Of a stretch of DNA of 64,000 nucleotides, positions 28,762-38,254 are shown piece after piece. The notes under the pieces were generated by a model. That model was given only the letters and a program-made list of their open reading frames with translations. It had not been told where the DNA came from and made no database searches. Position numbers and translations under genes: made by a program. Within the stretch, counting starts at the first letter, position 1. Every line of letters begins with the position of its first letter. Origin of the DNA: Halomonas alkaliantarctica (GTDB lineage: Bacteria > Pseudomonadota > Gammaproteobacteria > Pseudomonadales > Halomonadaceae); contig NZ_CP122961.1 of the NCBI RefSeq assembly GCF_029854215.1, forward strand, positions 2,914,001-2,978,000. Reading direction: 5' to 3'.

Positions 28762-30861
28762 CTACTGAGTAACTTCCTCCTTCTGTGGCAGCGCTAGATG
28801 TCGCTGCCCTGCCGTGTCGCTGACACGGAAGCGCCCTACCAGTGAATGCATATCCCCGGCACGATCATCCAGCGTATGGCTGGCGGTGGTCGCTTCTTGC
28901 ACCAACTGCGCATTCTGGTGCGTCACTTGATCCAACTGCGAAATCGCCTGGTTGATTTGGTCAATACCGGCGGATTGCTCATGGGTCGCCCCTGCAATCT
29001 CGGTAACATAGCGCGTCACCTCACCCAGGCTATCAATGATTTCCTGCAGGTGTTTGCTTGAGGCGCTTACAAGCTGCTCTCCCTCGCTCACCTTGGCGAC
29101 ACTGTCGTCGACCAAATGACGAATTTGGGCCGCTTCTTCGGCACTGCGTCCGGCGAGTTTGCGTACTTCTTGCGCCACCACTGCAAATCCACGCCCCTGC
29201 TCGCCTGCCCTGGCGGCTTCAACGGAGGCATTTAGCGCGAGCAAATTGGTTTGAAAAGCAATATCGTCGATCGCTTTAATGATGGAGGTGATTTTTTCGC
29301 TCGCCTCGCGGATATCTCCCATTGCTGCCGTCGTGCGCGCTGATACATCGCCAGCGGCGCGGGCGCGCTGGTCAACATTACCGCTGGCGTCTTTGGCCTG
29401 ATCAGCGTACTCAGCGGTTTGCTTCACGGTCGCGGTGATTTCCTCAAGACTTGAGGCCGTTTCAGCTAACGAGGCCGCTTGCTGGTCGGTGCGCTGGGAG
29501 AGGTTTTCATTCCCGGCAGCAATTTGACGACTGCTGGTTGCAATCGCTTCGGCGCTTTCACGAATTTGCGCCACCATGCCTTCAAACGTATCCATCATGT
29601 TGTTAAATGCTTGAGCTGTCTGGCCCACTTCATCATTACGCTTTAGCTCAAGTCGCATTGAAAGGTCGGCACCCTCTCCAGCCGCACCGCTGATATCTTC
29701 CATTTGTCGGCGCATTGCCACAAGTGGTCCCAGTACGCGAACCAGCGTGCGCCAGCCAAAGATCGCCAGTAATACAATCACGACTAAGGTAACTATAATC
29801 AGTAACGAACGGCCCGCATTGGCTAACGCTTCTGCCTGAGCAGCAGCACTGTCCGCTTGCTCCACGGTGTAGGCCTCAACATCGGTCAGCGCCCCACGCA
29901 TCTGATCCATGGCTTGGGCAACGTTCTCCAGCGCCGCTTGCACTTGCGCGTGTAACGCGAGTTGTTGCAAGCGAAGCTCATACACAGCGTTGTCATCGGA
30001 TACCATCAACCCATCCAGTTCCACAATGACATTATCTAAGTCATTGATAAGCTCGCGCTGCTCTACTTCGGTGCTGGGTGCATCTGCGATCGCTGCCAAT
30101 GACTGCCTAGCTAGCCCAACCTGCTGGGCAATTTCGTTGTGACGTAAATTGACCAGCGCATCGGCACTATTCGTTTGCATCATCTGGCGACCAAGGTCAG
30201 ATAACTGCGCTAATGCCATGCGCGCGTTACCGCTTAAGCGTCCAATATCCGCTTGTGCGGTAAACATAGTGTCAAGCAACTGGGTAGGCAGCGTTGTCAT
30301 ACCATCTTCACGCCAGGCTTCCATTAACTCGCGTTGCTGTCGGTCACTACGCACTTGGGCCAGTGCCGTGCGCCCGGCAATATCTTCGGCACTTAGCATC
30401 ACCTGCGTAATCAGCATTTGCATAGCGCCAATGCGCTCGGCCATCTGAGTTTGTAAGCTCAGCTCTTCTCGCCGCACCGCTTCCAGGGAAGTATCACCGT
30501 CTAGCAATTCCTGATAATGACTGTCCAGTTCATTCAAACCTTCAGATTGATCAACACCACTAAGCTCCTCTCGTGCATCGCGAAAGCGTTCATCTAACGC
30601 GGTTTGTGTGGTGACGTCATCGAGGTTGGTGGCATTTTCTGCGGCCAGTAAATCCGCATGACGTTGACCAAACGCACCCATCGCCAGCACCATGTCTCGG
30701 CTGGCACCCTGAAGAGGTAAAACTTCACCGGTTATATAGCGCTGCGAGTCGATTAGCCGCTGGTTAGTGGTCCAACCTGTTGCCGCTAGCACCACAGCAC
30801 CCAGCACTGCCGCTAAAAACAGGCTGATCAGCATGGCTCTAATACTTAACGTTTTTTTCAT
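28762..30861 (-). CDS. Methyl-accepting chemotaxis protein
   Basis: A 699-residue transmembrane chemoreceptor: N-terminal membrane helix (about 9-28), a long helical periplasmic sensor (about 30-340), a second membrane helix (about 352-372), a HAMP domain (about 373-430), and the cytoplasmic signalling domain with the hairpin tip [20 protein letters not shown]. It ends in EEVTQ with no NWETF-type CheR pentapeptide. The gene lies 59 bases downstream of an ABC-type binding-protein gene on the same strand, so the two are probably co-transcribed and may form a sensory pair. Confidence 0.93.
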   Translation of the reverse strand: MKKTLSIRAMLISLFLAAVLGAVVLAATGWTTNQRLIDSQRYITGEVLPLQGASRDMVLAMGAFGQRHADLLAAENATNLDDVTTQTALDERFRDAREELSGVDQSEGLNELDSHYQELLDGDTSLEAVRREELSLQTQMAERIGAMQMLITQVMLSAEDIAGRTALAQVRSDRQQRELMEAWREDGMTTLPTQLLDTMFTAQADIGRLSGNARMALAQLSDLGRQMMQTNSADALVNLRHNEIAQQVGLARQSLAAIADAPSTEVEQRELINDLDNVIVELDGLMVSDDNAVYELRLQQLALHAQVQAALENVAQAMDQMRGALTDVEAYTVEQADSAAAQAEALANAGRSLLIIVTLVVIVLLAIFGWRTLVRVLGPLVAMRRQMEDISGAAGEGADLSMRLELKRNDEVGQTAQAFNNMMDTFEGMVAQIRESAEAIATSSRQIAAGNENLSQRTDQQAASLAETASSLEEITATVKQTAEYADQAKDASGNVDQRARAAGDVSARTTAAMGDIREASEKITSIIKAIDDIAFQTNLLALNASVEAARAGEQGRGFAVVAQEVRKLAGRSAEEAAQIRHLVDDSVAKVSEGEQLVSASSKHLQEIIDSLGEVTRYVTEIAGATHEQSAGIDQINQAISQLDQVTHQNAQLVQEATTASHTLDDRAGDMHSLVGRFRVSDTAGQRHLALPQKEEVTQ

Positions 30862-30920
30862 TATCTGTTTTCACTTGTGTCAGGGTCTTACAGGTAACAT
30901 CAGCTTTCGTAACGTAACCG

Positions 30921-32105
30921 TTAAGGCAACAGGCTCGCCCACTCCACCGACTCGAAACGGCCGTTAGTGATAATGGTTGGCCATACCGCGTCGCTAGCTT
31001 GGTGGTCATTTCGTCCTAAGCTGAGCGGCTCCTCTAAGCCTATGTCGATATCTCCCAGGCCGAGCAAGCCATCCACGATAGCCTCACGGTCCGGGTTTGT
31101 GCCTGCAGCCTTCACACCCTCAACAAAAAGCTTCGCGGCGAGGTAACCTTCAAGGGAAATAAAGTCAGGTTCGCTACCCCGCGCATGGATTGCCAGGGCT
31201 TGCCGATAGGACTCAACGGCAGGCAGGTCGGCATTTAGCGGCGGTACTACCTGAGTAATAATGACACCTTCTGCCAGATCGCCAAGTTCATCCATTAGCG
31301 CTTGGCTGCCCACAAAGGAGACGTTTAGGAACACCGCGTCAGGAAGGTCATTTTTCGCTTCACGAATGAAGTCAGCAGCGGGGCCATAGGTACCGACAAT
31401 GATAACGGCACGGGGTGTCACCGGTGCTTCCAGAATGGTCGCTAAACCCTGGTGAATATTACGGGTACCACGAGTAAAGCGGCCATGGGCCAGCGCTGCA
31501 ATATTATCCACGCCATGATCGGTTAATGCTTTTGTGGCGCCGTTGTATCCTGCATCACCAAAGCTATCGTTTTGGGTAAAGAAGGCAATTTCTTCGGGTA
31601 AAATACCTGCTTCCAAGAGCCCGTCCACCATGGCGGCGGTTTCTTGTACGTAGCTAGCTCGGTAATTGATCACATAGCGGTCAGGCGGTGACCGGCGCAA
31701 CACCCCTGCACCAGTAAACGCCCCGTAAAGAAGGGTCTTATATTCGTTATAAATGGGAATGGTAACGGTAGCCGTCGGGGTGCCGACGTTGCCAATCGCA
31801 GCCAGCACTTCATCGTCTTGAATAAGCTCTCGGGTATTGCTGGCAGCTTGCAGCGGTTTGTACTGATCATCCCGCGCAATCAGCGCCAGCGTTTCACCAT
31901 TAACCCCGCCCGCCGCATTGACTTCTGCAAAGTAGGTTTCGATACCTTTCTGCATACCCAGCCCTAGCGGTGCAGCGCCACCGCTGGAAGGAGCAACAAT
32001 GCCAAAGGTCAGTTCTGCCTGCGCTGCTAGCGGAGAAAACATCCCAGCCAATAAAACCATTTTCAATAAGTATTTTCTCAACAACAAGGTTCCCAATCGT
32101 TGCAT
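30921..32105 (-). CDS. Orphan ABC-type periplasmic substrate-binding protein (amino-acid/branched-chain type)
   Basis: A 394-residue Peripla_BP_6 (LivK-like) protein with a signal peptide (LLKMVLLAGMFSPLAAQA) and the mature start ELTFGIVAPSSGGAAPLGLGMQKGIE. The fold is the two-lobed type used for branched-chain amino acids, amides and urea. AAGGAGC precedes the ATG. No ABC permease or ATPase gene is adjacent; instead a chemoreceptor follows on the same strand. I infer that it delivers ligand information to that receptor. Ligand unknown. Confidence 0.88.
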   Translation of the reverse strand: MQRLGTLLLRKYLLKMVLLAGMFSPLAAQAELTFGIVAPSSGGAAPLGLGMQKGIETYFAEVNAAGGVNGETLALIARDDQYKPLQAASNTRELIQDDEVLAAIGNVGTPTATVTIPIYNEYKTLLYGAFTGAGVLRRSPPDRYVINYRASYVQETAAMVDGLLEAGILPEEIAFFTQNDSFGDAGYNGATKALTDHGVDNIAALAHGRFTRGTRNIHQGLATILEAPVTPRAVIIVGTYGPAADFIREAKNDLPDAVFLNVSFVGSQALMDELGDLAEGVIITQVVPPLNADLPAVESYRQALAIHARGSEPDFISLEGYLAAKLFVEGVKAAGTNPDREAIVDGLLGLGDIDIGLEEPLSLGRNDHQASDAVWPTIITNGRFESVEWASLLP

Positions 32106-32358
32106 TGATCTGCTCCTTACTGGCTAGATCATTTCCTCACGTAAATCGCATGGGCAAAGATGTGCAGTGAGCCCACGACACCTTCGCCACATTACCAATC
32201 TATATTTGTTACTATCGGCAGGAGAATATACGACTAAAGATTAATTATCGTTAATTAATGAGTAACAATTATTACCTAGTTTGTAACAAACTTTCACCAG
32301 TCAGCAGGGAACTGGAATAGTCTCATAAATCATGATATTAAAAATACTGAAATGCTTG

Positions 32359-32973
32359 CTAATCAGGGCGTTCGATAGCGAAACGATCACTAATTCGAAT
32401 GTAATCACTACCCGCTAATCGCCCAACAGGTTTGAGCTTATCCATATCCACATGGCGGCCATCCCACAACGCATCGTCAATATGGATGGAAATGACTTGG
32501 GCCAACACTAAGGTGCCAGCCAACGGTTGGTCACCAAAACGAATCATATCGAACAGTTTGCAACCAAACGCAACTGGGGCATTGGCAATCCGCGGTACGC
32601 TTACGCCCGGCATATCAGCTTTTTCAAGCCCGGCCAGAGTAAACTCATCCTCTCCTGGTGGCAGGCTTGCACTGGTGGTATTAAGCGCTTCGATTAACGC
32701 TTCGCTTCCCACATGAACAACGCATTCAGCGTTTTCATTTAGATTATGCACCGTGTCTTTAAGCTCACCGCTGCCATTGAGCAATGGCGAAAACGCCAGC
32801 ACGGGTGGGTTAACACTGGCTACATTGAAGAAAGAGAACGGCGCTAAATTAGCATTTCCGTGTTTATCTTGGGTAGACACCCAGGCAATAGGCCGTGGGC
32901 ACACTGCACCGGATAACAAACGATAAATAACACCAGGGCTTAGCGGGGATTCATTTAATAGGTAATCGCTCAT
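32359..32973 (-). CDS. Flavin reductase-like FMN-binding protein
   Basis: A protein of about 204 residues of the FMN-binding split-barrel family (DIM6/NTAB type). It starts near MSDYLLNESPLSPGVIYRLL, with CPRPIAWVSTQDKHGNANLAPFSFFNVAS as the FMN-binding core. Such proteins supply reduced flavin to monooxygenases or act on small molecules. The start is uncertain: ATG 32973 and 33030 both have weak ribosome-binding sites. It is the last gene of a leftward GntR-aconitase-flavin reductase group. Confidence 0.82.
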   Translation of the reverse strand: MSDYLLNESPLSPGVIYRLLSGAVCPRPIAWVSTQDKHGNANLAPFSFFNVASVNPPVLAFSPLLNGSGELKDTVHNLNENAECVVHVGSEALIEALNTTSASLPPGEDEFTLAGLEKADMPGVSVPRIANAPVAFGCKLFDMIRFGDQPLAGTLVLAQVISIHIDDALWDGRHVDMDKLKPVGRLAGSDYIRISDRFAIERPD

Positions 32974-33064
32974 TTTTTGCTTGCTCTTCAGTCGTGAAAT
33001 GGCTGCAGTCCAATAGGTTTCTCTGTTCATTCATGATAGACGCACTTGTAAATGATAGACGGAC

Positions 33065-35032
33065 TTAGGCTTGGCGTGCTTTGAGATGATTAATCACACC
33101 ACCTACACGCAAAAGCTCGCGCTGACGCTCACTCAGCCCATGATGGAAGTGAATCATGCCTTTGCCGACTATTTCTGCCTCTAGCGTAGGGCCATCTGCT
33201 ATCTGCGTATGCAGATTCTCAATCACAACGCTATCGCCCAGAGCTAACCGCTCAGCATCATTTTCATTAATAAATGTCAGTGGCAGTGCGCCAAAACAGA
33301 TCAAGTTTTGCCAGTGGATTCGTGCAAAACTTTTTGCCAATACAGCCTGCAATCCAAGGTAACGAGGCACAAGAGCTGCATTCTCTCGGCTAGAGCCCTG
33401 ACCGTAGTTATGCCCACCTACAATGATATGACCACCTAAGTTACGCGTTGCTTCCGCACGCTGTGCATACTCAGCATCGACGGCTTCAAAAGTAAAAGGT
33501 GCAGAAGCATAGATACTGCTCCAGTACGGCATCACGCGCTGACCAGCAGGCATAATGTCATCGGTTGAGATGTTATCGCCCGTGACGAGCAACACGGGAA
33601 TCTCCAAACGATCAGGTAGCGGGTGGAGTTTCGGTAGTGCAGGCGTGTTATCGGTTTTTTGTAGCGGCGTTAAGCGGGCTTGATCAAGCGGCAGCGGCGA
33701 CGTAAAGACATCGCGATTAACCACCATAGCATCAGGCTCATTAATACGCGGATAGTCCATTGGCAGGCTACGAGGGTCGCTGATCACACCAGCCAAAGCC
33801 GAGGCAGCGGCTGTTTCTGGGCTGCATAGAAACACACTGTCTTCCCGGGTACCCGAACGGCCAGGGAAGTTACGCGGCACCGTACGTAAACTGTTGCGCC
33901 CTACAGCAGGCGCCTGCCCCATTCCAATACAGCCATTGCAGCCAGCTTGGTGTAAGCGTGCACCACTAGCAACTAACTCACCTAAATAGCCTTCTTGAAT
34001 CAAGGTGGAAAGCACTTGTCGCGATGAGGGGTTGATGTCCAGCGATATGCCGTCTGCTACTGAGCGACCTTTTACCATGCTCGACACGATAGCAAAGTCA
34101 CGATAACCAGGATTACCCGACGAGCCAATATAAGCTTGGTGCAATGGCTGCCCGACCACTTCACTCACAGGCACCACTTTATCCGGGCTTGAAGGCAGTG
34201 CAATGAGCGGCACCAGTGTTGATAAATCGATCACTTCTTCAACATCGTAGTGGCAACCGGGGTCTGCTGCTAACGGTTGCCAATCGTCTTCGCGTCCCCG
34301 GGCTGCCATAAAGCGTCGCGTACTATCATCACTAGGAAACACACTGGTCGTGGCACCCATTTCAGTGCCCATATTGGCGATCACTAGTCGATCCATTGCC
34401 GAGAGCTCATCAAGTCCTGGGCCGTAAAATTCAAGAATGCTATTTTTGCCACCCGACACCCCATGACGACGAAGCAGCTCCAGAACCACATCTTTAGCCG
34501 ACACCCAGTCCGGTAAACGCCCTTCTAGGCGAACGCCCCAAATCCGGGGCATGGTGATATACAGCGGCTCACCGGCCATTGCCATAGCGACTTCAATACC
34601 ACCTGCGCCAATGGCCAGCATTCCCAATGCACCCGCCGAGGTAGTATGGCTGTCGCAACCTACCAGCGACTGGCCAGGCACACCAAAATTTTCCATATGC
34701 ACGGGGTGGCTAATGCCATTGCCAGGGCCTGAATACCAAACGCCAAAGCGTTCACAGGCACTTTTTAGAAATAGATAGGTCTCGGCATTGAGGTTATCGG
34801 CTTGGACAAGTCCATGATCGATATATTGAACGCTCGGCTGAGTGTGCACCCTATCAATGCCCATGGCTTCAAGCTCGAGCATCACTAAAGTACCAAGTAC
34901 GTCCTGCAACAACGCTTGGTCGATGCGCAGGGCAATTTCACTCTCAGGAAGCAATTCACCGCTGACCAAATGATCACTGATCAATTTTTGAGCTAAGTTA
35001 AGAGGTGCTACAGGGGAGGCTTGAGAAGTCAT
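33065..35032 (-). CDS. Aconitase-family hydro-lyase (Aquifex-type aconitate hydratase)
   Basis: A 655-residue Fe-S hydro-lyase with the large and swivelling small domain in one chain. Visible are the substrate motif GCDSHTTSAGALGMLAIGAGG, the cluster Cys pair in HQAGCNGCIGMGQAPAVG, and the small-domain motif GGHNYGQGSSRENAALVPRYLG. It resembles the putative aconitases of the short Aquifex type rather than AcnA or AcnB (about 870-890 residues). Start at 35032, where AGGA is well spaced. Lying next to GntR and TRAP genes, it may act on a related polycarboxylate rather than citrate. Confidence 0.9.
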   Translation of the reverse strand: MTSQASPVAPLNLAQKLISDHLVSGELLPESEIALRIDQALLQDVLGTLVMLELEAMGIDRVHTQPSVQYIDHGLVQADNLNAETYLFLKSACERFGVWYSGPGNGISHPVHMENFGVPGQSLVGCDSHTTSAGALGMLAIGAGGIEVAMAMAGEPLYITMPRIWGVRLEGRLPDWVSAKDVVLELLRRHGVSGGKNSILEFYGPGLDELSAMDRLVIANMGTEMGATTSVFPSDDSTRRFMAARGREDDWQPLAADPGCHYDVEEVIDLSTLVPLIALPSSPDKVVPVSEVVGQPLHQAYIGSSGNPGYRDFAIVSSMVKGRSVADGISLDINPSSRQVLSTLIQEGYLGELVASGARLHQAGCNGCIGMGQAPAVGRNSLRTVPRNFPGRSGTREDSVFLCSPETAAASALAGVISDPRSLPMDYPRINEPDAMVVNRDVFTSPLPLDQARLTPLQKTDNTPALPKLHPLPDRLEIPVLLVTGDNISTDDIMPAGQRVMPYWSSIYASAPFTFEAVDAEYAQRAEATRNLGGHIIVGGHNYGQGSSRENAALVPRYLGLQAVLAKSFARIHWQNLICFGALPLTFINENDAERLALGDSVVIENLHTQIADGPTLEAEIVGKGMIHFHHGLSERQRELLRVGGVINHLKARQA

Positions 35033-35105
35033 AGATGTAGTCCTAATGTTTTTTATTATCATTAAAGAGAAAAGCGACTAACCATTTTTTTAATTATTAA
35101 TCTTA

Positions 35106-35798
35106 CTAACTAATTAACAATCCCTTACTAAACCGATGATCTACTTCAACTTTATTGGCGGGTTGTTTTTGGCGCATTTGTGCAATTCGTGCCGCTAATA
35201 TGTGCGCACGCATAATGGCAGCCGCCCACTCACCATCGCCATGTTGCAAGGCACGAATAATTTCTCGATGGTGCTGCATACTGCCCAGCAGCTCCTCACG
35301 GGTGTAATGGTGAAAACTGCGCCTTGAGACTGGCACTTGCACAATCGTTTCTAATAATCGTTGGAGGCGAGGGCTATCCGCCGCCGTCACCAGCTCAGCG
35401 TGAAACTGATTATTAAGCACAGCGATTTCATCCACTGCACGCTCATCGTCTTGCTGGCACAGTATTTCCATTTGATCGGCAAAACGACTCAATGTGGAGA
35501 TCTGGACTTCGCTAATACGTTTAGTGGCTCGTCTAACCACTTGTGGTTCTAACAAGACTCTCAATTCAAACACTTCTTCCACGTCATGCTGTGTCCAACT
35601 CACCACACGAGCGCCATGGTGGGGAATAGCTTCAACCCAGCCATCGGATACCAAACGACGCAATGCTTCGCGAATGGGCGTGCGGCTGTAATCAAGTTCC
35701 TCTCCAATAGCCGCTTCGCGTACATAGCTGCCCGCAGCATAGCTGCCATTGAGGATGCGCTGCTTGATGATGTGGTAAACACGGTCGGCTGCTGTCAT
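35106..35798 (-). CDS. GntR family regulator, FCD subfamily
   Basis: A 230-residue repressor with N-terminal winged helix (YIIKQRILNGSYAAGSYVREAAIGEELDYSRTPIREALRRL) and a C-terminal helical FCD ligand domain (ELRVLLEPQVVRRATKRIS.. NNQFHAELV.. HHREIIRAL), which binds carboxylic acids through a metal. It lies directly upstream of the aconitase gene on the same strand and faces the LysR gene. Operator-like TTGT/ACAA elements occur at 35889-35910. Confidence 0.93.
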   Translation of the reverse strand: MTAADRVYHIIKQRILNGSYAAGSYVREAAIGEELDYSRTPIREALRRLVSDGWVEAIPHHGARVVSWTQHDVEEVFELRVLLEPQVVRRATKRISEVQISTLSRFADQMEILCQQDDERAVDEIAVLNNQFHAELVTAADSPRLQRLLETIVQVPVSRRSFHHYTREELLGSMQHHREIIRALQHGDGEWAAAIMRAHILAARIAQMRQKQPANKVEVDHRFSKGLLIS

Positions 35799-35888
35799 AA
35801 CGACACTCCAGAACGTTCCAGCGACTTGGTTTATATCACTGATGAAGCGTATTTAAATGGATACTAAAGACTAAGGTCGTCAAGCAAA

Positions 35889-35910
35889 TTGTGTACGACT
35901 TGTTGCACAA
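35889..35910. promoter_or_regulatory. Candidate operator between divergent GntR and LysR genes
   Basis: TTGTGTA-N8-TGCACAA is an imperfect inverted repeat. Its left half, TTGTGTACGA, differs by one base from the TTGTryACAA form typical of FCD-GntR operators. It lies 91 bp upstream of the GntR start. Confidence 0.35.
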
Positions 35911-36016
35911 ATGGCCAATATAGGCCTACATTTGTCAAAAATCGAGCCGGTTGCATACAATAATTTGAATATTGCCCATCCAGGTGGGTAGTCTTGCCAT
36001 AAAATAGGAGTTTAAA

Positions 36017-36967
36017 ATGAAACTCGACCCCACGTCTTTAAGGTTATTTGTGCGGGTAGCAGAGATGGGCACCATAACCGGTGCAGCTGATGCTGAGTTC
36101 ATTGCAACTTCTGCGGTTAGCAAGCGTTTAAGTGAGCTTGAATCGCATTTCAGCACACCACTGTTACACCGCAATAACCGAGGCGTAGAGTTAACACCAG
36201 CAGGTAACGCGTTACTGCACTTGTCTCGCGGGGTGCTGCATAACCTGGAAGACTTAGATCTACAGATGCGCGATTACACTAGCGGAGAGCGCGGCATTAT
36301 TCGCATTTTTGCCAATATGTCCGCCATCACTCAGTACTTACCCGGCGAGACTCAGGCATTTTTCGAAAAGCATCCTGATATTGGAGTGCAGCTCGAAGAA
36401 AAAGTCAGCCCAGTAATTACCCGGGAAATTATGGCGAACGGTGCGGATATTGGTATATGCGCCAAACTCCCTCATGGCTATGACTTAGCTGAGCTGCCTT
36501 ACCACACAGATGAGCTGGTGCTTGTCACGCCGTTAAATCATCCTCTTGCTAACCGCGATGCCATCGATTTTCGCGACAGCCTAGAACATGCCTATGTTGG
36601 GCTGCACTCTTCAAGCGCTATCAATCTTCAGCTCTTAAAGGCCGCCAGCTTAGCCAACAGACCGTTAAGACTGCGCATTCAAGTCACTAGCTACGACGCG
36701 CTGTGCTTGATGGTTCAAGCAGGATTAGGGATCGGGGTGGTTCCGAGAGGGGCCATTCGTCAATACGTGGGTGGGTTACAAGTACGTGTACTGCCTATTC
36801 GAGATGACTGGGCAAAACGACCGCTGTGCATTTACGTCAACAACATCGATCGAATTTCGATGGCAGCCAGGCTTTTTGTGGATCATCTCATTGAATCTTC
36901 AAATAATTCTAAACAACAGCCAGTAATAGAAAAGAGTGACAGGGCTTTAAAAGCTCCATTAATTTAG
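36017..36967 (+). CDS. LysR family transcriptional regulator
   Basis: A 316-residue LTTR with N-terminal helix-turn-helix (LFVRVAEMGTITGAADAEFIATSAVSKRLSELESHFSTPLLHR) and an effector domain from about residue 92. It is divergent from the GntR gene and upstream of the TAXI-TRAP genes on the same strand, so the cluster has two regulators of different families. It probably controls uptake of the transported acid. Inducer unknown. Confidence 0.92.
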   Translation: MKLDPTSLRLFVRVAEMGTITGAADAEFIATSAVSKRLSELESHFSTPLLHRNNRGVELTPAGNALLHLSRGVLHNLEDLDLQMRDYTSGERGIIRIFANMSAITQYLPGETQAFFEKHPDIGVQLEEKVSPVITREIMANGADIGICAKLPHGYDLAELPYHTDELVLVTPLNHPLANRDAIDFRDSLEHAYVGLHSSSAINLQLLKAASLANRPLRLRIQVTSYDALCLMVQAGLGIGVVPRGAIRQYVGGLQVRVLPIRDDWAKRPLCIYVNNIDRISMAARLFVDHLIESSNNSKQQPVIEKSDRALKAPLI

Positions 36968-37142
36968 CGTTAATTTTATGCCTGTCTTCTCGATTCACGA
37001 AAGCAGGCTCATCAATCACTAATACCCAAATGCGTTGACAACGAGTATTTATAGTCTGGAGGTGGTTATGTAATACACCACTTGATCACAACAACAAACC
37101 GTCCATGACAATAAAAGCATTCCAATGCTTGAGGTAATAATA

Positions 37143-38129
37143 ATGAAATACTTTGCTAAAAAATCACGTCTGCTTATTCCCGCCTCCATCCTGGCATTCG
37201 GTACGCTTACCAGCGCCGTTGTACAGGCCCAGGAAGATGCTTTGAATATTGGTGCTGTTCCCACAGGCACCGGTTGGTTCTTTGGTATTTCAGAAGGTGC
37301 GCGCGTTATCAGTGCCAATACACCTTACGAAATTACCGTACGCGAGACTGGCGGCACCCGTGAAAATGCTATTCGTTTAGGGCGCGATGAACTGGATCTT
37401 GCTTTCACTGAAGCTCTGGTAGGCTATGAGCAGTACAACGGTATTGGCCGCTTTGAGGACACCCCTAACGAAAACGTACGCTTAGTCTACTGGATCGCGC
37501 CTTCCACCATGCACTGGGCAGTGCGCCAAGATGCTGACATCAACACTTTTGAAAACCTTACTGGTGAGCGCTTTAATCCCAGCAGCATTGGCGGCGGCGG
37601 CGAGTACATCACCGAATTAGTGTTTGATATTCTAGGGGTTGAACCCGACTTTCAGCGCATGCGCATTGATGATGCGGCAGAAGGTGTGATCGACGGTCGT
37701 TTAGTCGGTTTCAGCTATAATGGCATCCCGCCTATTCCTGCGTTCACTGAGGTTCACTCATCTCGCCCTCTGCAGCTTCTGTCACTTTCAGAAGAGCAGC
37801 TTGAGACCGTCACCGCAGAGCTTCCCTTCTTATCACCATCGATCATCCCTGCAGACACTTACCGCGGCATGGATGAAGCAACGTCGTTAGGTATCTATAT
37901 GGGCGTGTCAGCTAATAGCACGCTAGATGACGATATTGTTTATGATATCACCCAAGCCTATTGGGAAAATCATGATCAAGTTTCGGCGTCTTTTGCGCCT
38001 GCAAAAGGAATGACCCCACAAGACGTAATTGATAATGCCACCTTCCCGATCCACGCGGGTGCGTTGCGCTATTATCAGGAACTGGGTCTTGATATTCCTG
38101 AAGACGTTATTCCTCCCGAAGCACGCTAA
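37143..38129 (+). CDS. TAXI family TRAP transporter solute-binding protein
   Basis: A 328-residue periplasmic protein with a signal peptide (MKYFAKKSRLLIPASILAFGTLTSAVVQAQ). The TAXI fold is indicated by LNIGAVPTGTGWFFGISEGARVI, RETGGTRENAIRLGRDELDLAF and SIGGGGEYITELVFDILG. TAXI-TRAP systems import organic acids such as glutamate or 2-oxoglutarate with a sodium gradient. Start at 37143, behind GAGGT; an ATG at 37125 is less likely. It is followed by a hairpin and the fused permease gene. Confidence 0.92.
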   Translation: MKYFAKKSRLLIPASILAFGTLTSAVVQAQEDALNIGAVPTGTGWFFGISEGARVISANTPYEITVRETGGTRENAIRLGRDELDLAFTEALVGYEQYNGIGRFEDTPNENVRLVYWIAPSTMHWAVRQDADINTFENLTGERFNPSSIGGGGEYITELVFDILGVEPDFQRMRIDDAAEGVIDGRLVGFSYNGIPPIPAFTEVHSSRPLQLLSLSEEQLETVTAELPFLSPSIIPADTYRGMDEATSLGIYMGVSANSTLDDDIVYDITQAYWENHDQVSASFAPAKGMTPQDVIDNATFPIHAGALRYYQELGLDIPEDVIPPEAR

Positions 38130-38140
38130 TAGCTGCTTAA

Positions 38141-38168
38141 ACTCGTAGGCATCCATTTGCCTGCGAGT
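38141..38168 (+). other. Intercistronic hairpin between the TRAP binding-protein and permease genes
   Basis: ACTCGTAGGCA / TGCCTGCGAGT forms an 11-bp stem with one wobble and a 6-base loop, placed 12 bases after the binding-protein stop. Such hairpins often protect the upstream mRNA or partly terminate, raising binding protein over permease. Confidence 0.55.
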
Positions 38169-38254
38169 GCTTTAATGCCATCCCCTCGTTAACACCTCAT
38201 TTTTGACACGCCCATAGTAATTGCCTTACGGCAAAGTGGCGTGGGAGCCATCCG

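Noticed and set aside
33065..35032. Aconitase X (cis-3-hydroxyproline dehydratase) linked to the racemase-family gene
   Set aside because: The protein has the three-domain aconitase motifs and fused small domain, unlike aconitase X, and lies 7 kb from the racemase-family gene with other genes between.
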